Assembly: GCA_943329665.2 (NCBI GenBank)
Contig: CALQEU020000003.1
Span: 124,001 to 188,000 of the forward strand
Length of the DNA stretch: 64,000 nucleotides
Direction of reading: 5' to 3'
Source: JAJTFW01 sp903922455
GTDB taxonomy: Bacteria; Bacteroidota; Bacteroidia; AKYH767-A; OLB10
Numbering within the stretch: the stretch's first letter is position 1; every line of letters begins with the position of its first letter. Of this stretch, positions 1 through 7,900 are shown piece by piece. Position numbers and translations under genes: made by a program. The notes under the pieces were generated by a model that had not been told where the DNA came from, searched no databases, and worked only from the letters and a program-made list of their open reading frames with translations.

Positions 1-366
1 CATCCTCTTTTAAAGCAAACGAAAGAAATAAATTTTATTGGCAACATCGAAGGTCGTGATCTTTTTAATGACAAGGCCGATGTGATTGTATGCGATGGAT
101 TCGTCGGAAATGTTATTCTCAAGCTAGCCGAATCTTTTTACAATTTAATCAGAAGAAGAAAGATCAAGGATGAATATTTTGATCGTTTTAATTTTGAAAA
201 TTATGGCGGCACACCTGTTTTAGGAGTAAATGCATCCGTCATCATTGCGCATGGCATCTCCAATGCTACCGCGATCAAAAACATGATTCATATTACGCTC
301 AAAGTGACCACTGCCGGATTAACCGAAAAGATTACTCAAGCGGTTCATGAAAGCATTACTCAATAA
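1..366 (+). CDS. plsX: Phosphate acyltransferase PlsX, C-terminal part (5' end outside window)
   Basis: The reading frame is open from base 1, so this is the tail of a longer gene; the GTG at 82 is an internal codon, not the start. The visible protein runs through NFIGNIEGRDLFNDKADVIV and CDGFVGNVILK, the conserved C-terminal core of PlsX, and ends with the usual helical tail. PlsX converts acyl-ACP to acyl-phosphate, the acyl donor for PlsY in phospholipid synthesis, as a peripheral membrane protein. It is followed after 3 bp by fabH, the usual plsX-fabH pair in Bacteroidota, so the two are very likely cotranscribed. Identity is secure; only about 121 residues are visible. Confidence 0.93.
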   Translation, partial: HPLLKQTKEINFIGNIEGRDLFNDKADVIVCDGFVGNVILKLAESFYNLIRRRKIKDEYFDRFNFENYGGTPVLGVNASVIIAHGISNATAIKNMIHITLKVTTAGLTEKITQAVHESITQ

Positions 367-369
367 CAA

Positions 370-1359
370 ATGACAAAAATTACTGCTGCAATTACCGCTG
401 TGAACGCATGGGTGCCACCCGACGTTCTTTCTAATAAGGATCTTGTGACGATGGTTGACACCACCGAAGAGTGGATCCTGTCACGTACAGGAATTAATGA
501 AAGACATATTTTAAAAGGGGAAGGTCTTGGCTCTTCGGATATGGCAGTGCAGGCAATTTTACCTTTGCTTAAAAAGCGGGGAGTCGGTGCCGATGAAATC
601 GAACTCATCATTTGTGCCACCACGACTCCTGACATGCAATTTCCGGCGACAGCTAATATTATTGCTGATAAAATCGGAGCTGTGAATGCTTGGGGTTACG
701 ATGTTAATGCCGCTTGCTCCGGGTTTATTTTCGCCTTATCAACCGCCACCAAATTCATCGAAACAGGCACGCACAAGAAAGTGCTGGTGGTTGGTGTAGA
801 TAAAATGTCGAGTATTATTGACTACACCGATCGTGCAACTTGCGTTATTTTTGGAGATGGCGGGGGTGCGGTACTGTTAGAGCCCAACACTGAAAATCAT
901 GGCATCATGGATGCGATTTTACGAGTGGATGGGTCAGGACGCGCTTTTCTGCACCAAAAGGCTGGTGGTAGCGTTAAGCCGGCAACGTTAGATACTGTTG
1001 CTGCCAAAGAACACTTCGTTTATCAGGAAGGACAAACCGTTTTCAAATTTGCAGTTACCAAGATGGCAGATGTAAGTGCAGAGATTATGGAAAAAAATAA
1101 TCTGAAAGGCGAAGACATCGCATGGCTTATTCCACATCAAGCCAACAAACGCATCATCGATGCTACAGCAAGACGCATGGGTTTACCTGATGATAAAGTA
1201 ACGTTGAACATCGAACGTTACGGAAACACAACCAATGGCACCATTCCACTTTGTTTATGGGAGTGGGAAAAGAAATTTAAAAAAGGCGACAACATTATCA
1301 TCGCCGCATTCGGAGGTGGATTCACCTGGGGAGCCATTTGGGTGAAGTGGGCTTATTAG
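370..1359 (+). CDS. fabH: 3-oxoacyl-ACP synthase III (KAS III)
   Basis: KAS III condenses acetyl-CoA (or another short primer) with malonyl-ACP to start fatty acid synthesis in the cytosol. The 329-aa length is normal. The catalytic triad is in place: Cys116 in VNAACSGF, His256 in LIPHQANKR and Asn286 in ERYGNTTNG. The ATG at 370 lies 3 bp after the plsX stop, so translation is probably coupled. Directly at the stop codon the sequence changes into a degenerate 7-bp repeat (TTATTAG, TGGTTAG, TTGTTAG), and the last two codons are already part of that pattern. In related genomes fabH is commonly followed closely by accB; here about 820 bp with gene relics separate them. Confidence 0.97.
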   Translation: MTKITAAITAVNAWVPPDVLSNKDLVTMVDTTEEWILSRTGINERHILKGEGLGSSDMAVQAILPLLKKRGVGADEIELIICATTTPDMQFPATANIIADKIGAVNAWGYDVNAACSGFIFALSTATKFIETGTHKKVLVVGVDKMSSIIDYTDRATCVIFGDGGGAVLLEPNTENHGIMDAILRVDGSGRAFLHQKAGGSVKPATLDTVAAKEHFVYQEGQTVFKFAVTKMADVSAEIMEKNNLKGEDIAWLIPHQANKRIIDATARRMGLPDDKVTLNIERYGNTTNGTIPLCLWEWEKKFKKGDNIIIAAFGGGFTWGAIWVKWAY

Positions 1360-1440
1360 TGGTTAGTTGTTAGATTGATTTTAGGTGCGAAGTGATTTTA
1401 CTTCGGATTGGGAGAGCTTCTGGCTGCTAGCTGCTAGATT
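1353..1440 (+). repeat. Degenerate heptanucleotide repeats at the fabH 3' end
   Basis: Three 7-bp units, TTATTAG-TGGTTAG-TTGTTAG, start inside the last codons of fabH (1353-1373). A second group, CTGGCTG-CTAGCTG-CTAGATT, lies at 1420-1440. Related heptamers occur at 4733, 51001, 51061, 58561 and 62990. Confidence 0.6.
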
Positions 1441-1510
1441 TTTTTGTAGCGAAAAAATTTCGAATTTCGTGTTCATTCGCATTTCGCGTCCTAGTAAGTT
1501 TATAACAAAG

Positions 1511-1687
1511 CTAAAATTTTAATGCCTTAGATTGCACTTTATCTTTTTCAGTAGTTAAAGCAACTATATACACCCCACTCGCAATTTCATTCATCGCAAT
1601 TTCAGTTGTAAAATACCCTCCCGATATTACCACCGCTTTCCTCTCCACCACCACTCTCCCCTCCACATCAAACAACCGCAACACAAC
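1511..1687 (-). pseudogene. Relic of a T9SS type A sorting domain (C-terminus only)
   Basis: Read on the minus strand, this stretch translates without a stop as about 58 residues: LRLFDVEGRVVVERKAV, a glycine-tyrosine turn, then ASGVYIVALTTEKDKV and a terminal stop (TAG at 1513-1511). This is the end of a T9SS type A sorting domain (pattern: L-x-D-x-x-G-R, then G-x-Y-x-V/L). No upstream part of the gene exists: at about 1688 the similarity ends and a plus-strand HipA fragment begins. The cargo protein is therefore unknown. It looks like the residue of a deletion or rearrangement rather than an expressed gene, because there is no start codon or signal peptide. Confidence 0.7.
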
Positions 1688-2050
1688 AATAAAAATATTT
1701 CTCTGTTGGAATCGGCGGATGGTGATATGCTTTTATCTCCATCGTATGATTTGATGAACACCAAACATCACAACAACGATTCGCAACTTGCCATGAATTT
1801 GTTTAAGAAGATGGAAAGAACACAGCAACATTTATTATCGCAATTCTACAATTATAAAATTTCTGATTTTATTGAATTCGGAAAACGGTTGAGGATTTTC
1901 GAACAGTTATTACTTTCTATTGCCTCTGATTTTAAAGATCGAAAACTTGATCTGTTTTCCTTTATCGACAAATCCTTTCTTTCGGATGAAGGGAAAGGAA
2001 AGTATAAAGAAGCGGTTGAGGTTAACTTTGATCAACTCTTTGCTAAATAA
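1688..2050 (+). pseudogene. HipA-like kinase, C-terminal fragment
   Basis: The frame is open from about 1688 to the TAA at 2048 and reads KNISLLESADGDMLLSPSYD followed by LMNTK. This matches the end of the HipA kinase core (consensus about KNFSL-x(5-8)-GD-x-x-L-S/T-P-A/S-Y-D-L-L/M-N-T). A helical C-terminus of about 90 residues follows. HipA proteins are Ser/Thr kinase toxins of about 400 aa; the N-subdomain, ATP-binding loop and catalytic HxxN motif are all absent, so this cannot be an active toxin. The TTG at 1706 is the only internal start. No hipB antitoxin gene is present. It abuts the opposite-strand T9SS relic base to base, which places a recombination junction at about 1687/1688. Confidence 0.65.
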
Positions 2051-2086
2051 TTCGATAGGTTTTTCCATCAAAACGGCCTAAAATCA

Positions 2087-2118
2087 CTCATTTTTGATTA
2101 AAACCCACTAAAAATGAG
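2087..2118. terminator. Weak inverted repeat after the HipA relic
   Basis: CTCATTTTT (2087-2095) and AAAAATGAG (2110-2118) form a 9-bp inverted repeat with a 14-nt loop, between the HipA fragment and accB. It is low in GC and has no clean T-run, so it may be an old terminator or may have no function. Confidence 0.25.
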
Positions 2119-2180
2119 CTAAAAATTGCTTAGAATGTCCTTTTTTAGACTATTTTTAGCGGTTCAAATAATCTATCCTT

Positions 2181-2654
2181 ATGAATAAAAAGGAAATCGA
2201 AGAGCTCATTAAGTTTGTAGCTAAAGCGGGTGTAAGTGAAGTTAATCTTGAATTGAAAGACTTCAAAATAACCATCAAAAACAGTAGTCCGAAAGTAGAG
2301 CAAGTTTATCATGCGGCTCCAGCTCCTATGCCGGTGGCACAAATGGCGGCTCCTACTCCGGCGGCGGCTACACCAGTTGCTCCTGCCCCAGCTCCAGTGG
2401 CTGATGACTCCAAATACATCACGATCAAGAGTCCGATGATTGGAACCTTCTATCGCGCTTCTGGTCCTGATAAACCAATCCTAGCTAATGTAGGTGACGA
2501 AATCAAACCTGGGAATGTGCTTTGCATCATTGAAGCCATGAAATTGTTCAATGAGATTGAATCGGAAGTTTCTGGACGCATCGTAAAAGTGTTGGTGGAT
2601 AATCTCAAGCCAGTAGAATACGATACACCGTTATTCCTCGTAGATCCATCTTAA
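2181..2654 (+). CDS. accB: Acetyl-CoA carboxylase biotin carboxyl carrier protein (BCCP)
   Basis: BCCP carries the biotin that shuttles CO2 from biotin carboxylase to carboxyltransferase in acetyl-CoA carboxylase. The 157-aa protein has the usual three parts. The N-terminal dimerisation segment starts MNKKEIEELIKFVAKAGVSE. A flexible Pro/Ala linker covers about residues 45-75. The C-terminal biotinyl domain has the modification motif EAMK, with Lys121 as the biotin site. The ATG at 2181 is the natural start. The 151-bp spacer to accC contains a hairpin with a T-run, so accC output may differ from that of accB. The carboxyltransferase genes are not in the window. Confidence 0.97.
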   Translation: MNKKEIEELIKFVAKAGVSEVNLELKDFKITIKNSSPKVEQVYHAAPAPMPVAQMAAPTPAAATPVAPAPAPVADDSKYITIKSPMIGTFYRASGPDKPILANVGDEIKPGNVLCIIEAMKLFNEIESEVSGRIVKVLVDNLKPVEYDTPLFLVDPS

Positions 2655-2763
2655 AAAAATCAGTGCTCGTTTTTTTATCATTCCATTTCTTTTCTACTAA
2701 ATTCTTGGAATTTTATTTTAACGTGTAGTGATCACTCAAAGATTAAAATAAATATTATTAAAG

Positions 2764-2789
2764 GGCATTTTCTAAAAGAAATGCCTTTT
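2764..2789 (+). terminator. Hairpin plus T-run between accB and accC
   Basis: GGCATTT (2764-2770) pairs with AAATGCC (2779-2785) around an 8-nt loop and is followed by TTTT. It sits 17 bp upstream of the accC ATG, so it could end the accB transcript or act as a partial terminator within the operon. Confidence 0.5.
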
Positions 2790-2805
2790 CTACAAAGTCA
2801 ATCTT

Positions 2806-4143
2806 ATGTTTAATAAAATTCTCATAGCCAATCGCGGCGAAATCGCACTTCGAATCATCCGTACTTGCAAAGAAATGGGTATTCGTACGGTGGCGGTTTA
2901 TTCGACTGCCGATAAAGAAAGTTTGCATGTACGTTTTGCGGATGAAGCCGTTTGCATTGGACCTCCTCCTAGTCGTGATTCGTATTTAAATATGCAACGC
3001 ATCTTGGCTGCTGCAGAAATTACAAATGCAGATGCGATACATCCTGGCTATGGTTTCTTGAGTGAGAACTCAAAATTTTCTGCGATCTGTGCCAAGCACG
3101 GAATTAAATTTATTGGTGCTACACCAGAGCAAATTGATGCCATGGGCGACAAAGCCAATGCGAAGATGACGATGAAGAAAGCAGGCGTTCCGACGATTCC
3201 AGGTTCAGATGGATTGTTGGAAAATGTAGAGCATGCAAAAATAGTTGCCAATGAAATGAAGTACCCTGTTATCATCAAAGCAACTGCTGGTGGTGGTGGA
3301 AAAGGGATGCGCATTGTGTGGAAGGAAGATGAGATCATGAAAGCATTTGAGAATGCACAAACGGAAGCAGGTGCTGCTTTTGGTAACGATGGTTTGTACA
3401 TGGAGAAATACATTGAGGAACCACGTCACATTGAAATTCAAATTGCAGGTGATCAGTATGGAAAAGCATGTCACTTGAGTGAGCGTGATTGTTCGATTCA
3501 ACGTCGCCACCAAAAATTATTAGAGGAAACTCCGAGTCCGTTTATGACGGAGAAATTGCGTGAAGCGATGGGTGATGCTGCTATCAAAGCAACCTTAGCG
3601 AGCAATTACGAAGGCGTTGGCACCATTGAATTTTTAGTAGATAAGCACAGTGATTTTTATTTCATGGAGATGAATACTCGTATTCAAGTGGAACATACTA
3701 TTACGGAAGAAGTAATCAACTACGATTTAATTAAAGAGCAAATTAAGATTGCAGCGGGAGTTCCCATCAGCGGAAAAAATCATATTCCTACGATGCATGC
3801 TATTGAATGTAGAATTAATGCAGAAGATCCGTACAATGATTTTCGTCCTTGCCCTGGAAAGATTACCGTATTGCATCAACCGGGAGGACACGGTGTACGT
3901 GTTGACTCACATATTTACGCTGGTTATACTATTCCGCCGTACTACGATTCCATGATTGCGAAGTTGATCACCATTGCGCAAACACGTGAAGAAGCGATTC
4001 AAACGATGGAGCGTGCACTGAGTGAGTTTGTTATTGAAGGAATTAAAACCACAATTCCTTTCCATCAACAATTAATGTTGAACGAAGATTTTAGAAAAGG
4101 AAATTACACCACTAAGTTTTTAGAAAACTTTGTGTTGAAATAA
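2806..4143 (+). CDS. accC: Acetyl-CoA carboxylase, biotin carboxylase subunit
   Basis: Biotin carboxylase uses ATP and bicarbonate to carboxylate the biotin on BCCP, the first half-reaction of malonyl-CoA synthesis. The 445-aa length matches AccC (about 450). Visible landmarks are the N-terminal MFNKILIANRGEIALRIIR, the ATP-grasp glycine loop KATAGGGGKGMR (about residues 159-170), EKYIEEPRHIEIQ, the catalytic segment EMNTRIQVEHT with the conserved Glu/Asn/Arg, and the C-terminal biotin carboxylase domain. There are no carboxyltransferase or BCCP fusions, so it is the stand-alone bacterial subunit working with accB upstream. Confidence 0.97.
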   Translation: MFNKILIANRGEIALRIIRTCKEMGIRTVAVYSTADKESLHVRFADEAVCIGPPPSRDSYLNMQRILAAAEITNADAIHPGYGFLSENSKFSAICAKHGIKFIGATPEQIDAMGDKANAKMTMKKAGVPTIPGSDGLLENVEHAKIVANEMKYPVIIKATAGGGGKGMRIVWKEDEIMKAFENAQTEAGAAFGNDGLYMEKYIEEPRHIEIQIAGDQYGKACHLSERDCSIQRRHQKLLEETPSPFMTEKLREAMGDAAIKATLASNYEGVGTIEFLVDKHSDFYFMEMNTRIQVEHTITEEVINYDLIKEQIKIAAGVPISGKNHIPTMHAIECRINAEDPYNDFRPCPGKITVLHQPGGHGVRVDSHIYAGYTIPPYYDSMIAKLITIAQTREEAIQTMERALSEFVIEGIKTTIPFHQQLMLNEDFRKGNYTTKFLENFVLK

Positions 4144-4222
4144 ATTCAATTGATTTCACACCCGAACCTTTTTATTCGTGATGTGTTTTTCTTGAGATGG
4201 ATTCATTTAAAAAATAATGTAG

Positions 4223-4732
4223 ATGTCTGCACCTAAAGTTTCATTTGCCTCTCGCATTGGTAAATTAGACTATTTGATGGGCGTGCATTACGTGGAAGTC
4301 CCTGCCAGCGTTGTAAAAAAATTAGGCGGACTCAATAAGCAACGATTGTTGTGCAGCATCAACAAACATCCAAAATTTCAATGTGGGATGATGGCATTGG
4401 GTGAAGGGAGAGGATACATCACGGTAAGCAAAAAGAAACTCAACCAATTTTCAATTGCGCTCGGTGATGTTATAAAAGTAATCCTCGAACCCGACAACAG
4501 TGAATTCGGAATGGAAGTTCCAGAAGAGCTCATTGAAATTTTTGCGCAAGATCCAGAAGCTGAAAAACGATTTATGAGTATTAGTCCGGGAAAGCAACGA
4601 AATATAATTTACTATGTTTCGGGAGTGAAAAATTCTGATTTAAGAATTGAGCGAGCGTTGAAACTCATTAACAATCTAAAAGCATGTCCGGAAGGAAAGG
4701 AAACGGCGAGAAGAATATTTGTAGGTAGTTAG
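4223..4732 (+). CDS. YdeI/OmpD-associated family protein (DUF1905 plus C-terminal OmdA-like domain)
   Basis: The protein has 169 aa. The N-terminal two thirds look like DUF1905, a small beta-barrel fold: YVEVPASVVKKLGG, GRGYITVSKKKL and GDVIKVILEPDNSEFGMEVP. The end, about residues 105-169, is the YdeI/OmdA-type helical tail, with SPGKQRNIIYYVSGVK and an RI-x-RA-x-KLI helix. Members of the family are linked to bacteriocin or antimicrobial-peptide tolerance in some bacteria, but the biochemical role is unknown and is not inferred here. There is no signal peptide. It is separated by 79 bp from accC and may be a separate unit. Its stop codon starts a 7-bp repeat array. Confidence 0.8.
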   Translation: MSAPKVSFASRIGKLDYLMGVHYVEVPASVVKKLGGLNKQRLLCSINKHPKFQCGMMALGEGRGYITVSKKKLNQFSIALGDVIKVILEPDNSEFGMEVPEELIEIFAQDPEAEKRFMSISPGKQRNIIYYVSGVKNSDLRIERALKLINNLKACPEGKETARRIFVGS

Positions 4733-4760
4733 ATTTTAGATATTAGATATTGGATTTTTG
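4726..4760 (+). repeat. Heptanucleotide repeats at the stop codon of the YdeI-like gene
   Basis: Units ATTTTAG (4733), ATATTAG (4740), ATATTGG (4747) and ATTTTTG (4754) follow directly on the TAG stop at 4730-4732, keeping a strict 7-bp period. Confidence 0.6.
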
Positions 4761-4820
4761 CAGATCCCTGAATAAGTTTAACCAGTTTTATATTAATTCA
4801 TAGTCACCTATAACTTCATA

Positions 4821-4865
4821 ATTTGAACGCGGATGACGCCGATTAAAACGATAAATTTGGATTTA
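4821..4865. repeat. Dispersed repeat related to copies at 35753 and 63040
   Basis: Read on the minus strand it contains GTCATCCGCGTTCAAAT. The copies at 35753-35795 and 63040-63085 carry GTCATCCGTGTTCAATG and TTCATCAGCGTTCAAAT. All three lie just downstream of gene ends or between genes. It probably belongs to a family of short interspersed spacer repeats. Confidence 0.5.
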
Positions 4866-4964
4866 TTCATACTTAGATAAGGCAAATAATTTCCTTGAAA
4901 TATAGAATTTCAAAGAAATTATTTTCAAGCCAGTTCTTGTCGGATTATCATTCTGAATTCTGAT

Positions 4965-4980
4965 CCCGATAGCTATCGGG
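4965..4980. repeat. Perfect 16-bp palindrome
   Basis: CCCGATAGCTATCGGG is fully self-complementary. It lies 14 bp past the stop codon of the giant secreted gene and is flanked by two copies of ATTCTGAATT (4950 and 4986). It may serve as a terminator stem or be part of a mobile repeat; no second copy was seen in the window. Confidence 0.6.
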
Positions 4981-4993
4981 ACTGCATTCTGAA

Positions 4994-7900
4994 TTATCTC
5001 AGCAGCATAATTGTCCCTAACTTCTCTTCAATTTGATTTTTAGAACAAGGTGTTCGGTATTTTACTTTGTATGCATAAACACCTGCAGCTGCTTCTATCT
5101 CTTCAAATAAACCATCCCACCCAATAGCGGAGTCCGAAGTTGTAAAAACCTCTTGTCCCCAACGATTGTAAATAGTTAATTTAAAAGATTCAAGATTTTC
5201 ACCAAATCCAAAATACAAGTCATTTTTTTGATCGCCATTAGGCGTGAATGCCGAGGGTAAATACACCTCATTGAAACCAGGAGCCCCTTCCACTAAAAAT
5301 GTATCTCTCACCGAACAACGATCCACTTTTGTTTCCACCCAATAAATGCCAGTGTCTTTCACAGTAATACTATTTGTTGTTGCGCCCGTGGACCATAAAA
5401 ACAAGGTTCCTAATTTTTGCGCTTTCAATTCCACTTCAAACTTTTCGCAAATCGAAACTACCGATTGCAAATTATCGAAATCAGCAATGGTAACTTTGAT
5501 GGTATCACTGCCGATGCAGAATCCATCATCTACCAACACAAAATAATTATTGGTAGAAGAAACATTTATTTGTTGACTACTACTTCCCTGGGACCAAACA
5601 TAGGAAGCTCCAACATTTCCTGCATCTAACGAAATGGTTTCTCCCTCACACAGGACCGTATCTAATCCTAAGTCCACTTCGGGAGCTAAACGCACATCTA
5701 CATTAATAGTATCATACTGCAAGCAACCACTTGAATTAACCAACAACGTATACGTTCCTGTTTGAGAAACCTGAATACTCGAAGCGGTGCTGCCTGTTGA
5801 CCAAGAATAATTACCTGGAAGTGTAGTAGTGAGTGTAGTCGTTTTGGGAGCACAAATATTCTCATCAGGAATTGCCGCTAAAGTTGGAACATAATCTACG
5901 TTGATGGTATCCGAAGCGGAACAACGATCAATAGAAACATTTACAAAATAAGTTCCTGCTGTATTTACCGTTTGCTGAGAAACAGTACTTCCATCTTGCC
6001 AACTATAATTTGCATTCGAATTGGTTGCATCCAACAACAAATTCGCATTAGGACATAATGTAGTGTCGCCTCCAAAATCAACAACTGGCAAAGCCTGTAC
6101 AGTTACATTCACTGTATCTTTTTGCACACAGTTAACGGTAGAGAGTGTTAAAACATATTGTCCTGTTTGATTCACGAGTATAGATGAAGTTGTACTTCCT
6201 TGCGACCAAGAATAATTCCCAACTAAATTTGTAGAGAGGGAGATGGATTCATTCTCGCATAATAAAGTATCTGCTGGTAAAATAAGTTTAGGTTCGAAAG
6301 TAATATTGATTGTATCCGCAGCCGAGCATAAACCAACTAAAGCAGTCACAGAATAATTTCCTGTATTGAAAACGCTTATCGATGAAGTGGCACTTCCGGT
6401 ATTCCATGCGTAAGTTGCTCCGGCATTAAATGCATTCAAGACAATACTATCTCCAGGACAAAGTACATCATCTCCACCAAAATTAACCACAGGCAATGCT
6501 TGCACCGTCACGTTCACGGTATCCTTTTGAATACAGTTCGCCGTAGAGAGCGTTAAAACATATTGTCCGGTTTGATTCACTAGAATGGATGAAGTTGTAC
6601 TTCCTTGTGACCAAGCATAATTACCAACTAGATTAGTGGATAGCGTAACGGATTCATTCTCACACAACGATGTATCTGCTTGTAAAATAAGTTTTGGCTC
6701 GGAAGTAATATTGATGGTATCACCAGAAGCACAAGAGCCAATAGAAGCAGTAACAATAAAATTACCGAGCGCAAAAACAGTAATTGCGGACGTACTCGCC
6801 CCTGTATTCCAAACATAAGAGGCCCCAGCATTAAACGCATTTAAAATAATACTATCACCGGGACACAGAACATCATCCACTCCAAAATTGACGGCAGGTA
6901 ATGCTGCGAAATTAACGATGGTAGTATCTCTTTGAATGCATCCATTATCGTTGGATTGCACCCAATAAATTCCATTTGTATTCACTACGAGTGAAGTTCC
7001 ACTGCTTCCATCCGACCAAGTTAATACTCCAACACCATTAGATTGAATTGTAAAATTTTGACCGCTGCATAAAGTAGTATCGGCACTGGATGAAAGTGGA
7101 ACAGAGAAATTTACATCAATAGAATCTCTATCGATGCAAAGACCATTACTTGCCTGCACCCAATAAACACCAGATTGTATTGCATTTAAAGTTTGTGCAG
7201 TAGATCCATCTGACCATAAATAAGTAGCACCAATATTGGAAGCATCCAATAAAATAGTTTGTGTTGGACATAAAGTAGTATCTGTTCCTAAATTAATTTG
7301 CGGTAGGGCGTTAACGGTAGCAAGCATCGTATCGCGCAAAACACAACTTCCGCTACTTACCTGCACCCAATACGATCCGCTAGATGCGACCGATATGGTT
7401 TGGGTAGTTGCATTGGTAGACCACAGATAAGACGCTCCTGCAACACCGGGATCCAAGAGGATAGTAGCGGTATCACAAACTGTAAGATCGGGTCCTATCG
7501 AAACACTACTTAACGTATTTACCAAAATACTATCTCTTCGATTACAACCTGGATAATTGATATCGACATAATATAATCCAGCTGCATTCACTGTTATTGC
7601 TTGTGTTGTGACGCCTGTACTCCAAGCATACGTTGCACCAGGATTCAATGCATTCAAAGAAATAGTACTTCCTGGACACAAAACGGTATCGGGCGGTAAC
7701 GGATCGGCAGGACCGGAGGTGACAGTAATTTGAAAACAGATAGTATCTCTTAAGTTACATGTGAGAGAATCGTATACCACACAACACGCATCATACACTC
7801 CCGTAGTCAAATAAGTATGAGATGGATTCTTCGTGCTATCTAACGTTGATGCATCACCGAAATCCCAGGAATAAATCATTTGCGCTGATCCGCTAGTACT

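Noticed and set aside
360..635. Minus-strand frame over fabH
   Set aside because: It lies inside a well-supported gene on the other strand and its translation has no domain pattern.
1688..2050. Active HipBA toxin-antitoxin system
   Set aside because: Only the C-terminal HipA part exists; the kinase residues and hipB are missing.
3048..3513. Two overlapping minus-strand frames over accC
   Set aside because: They mirror the conserved accC sequence and have no own features.
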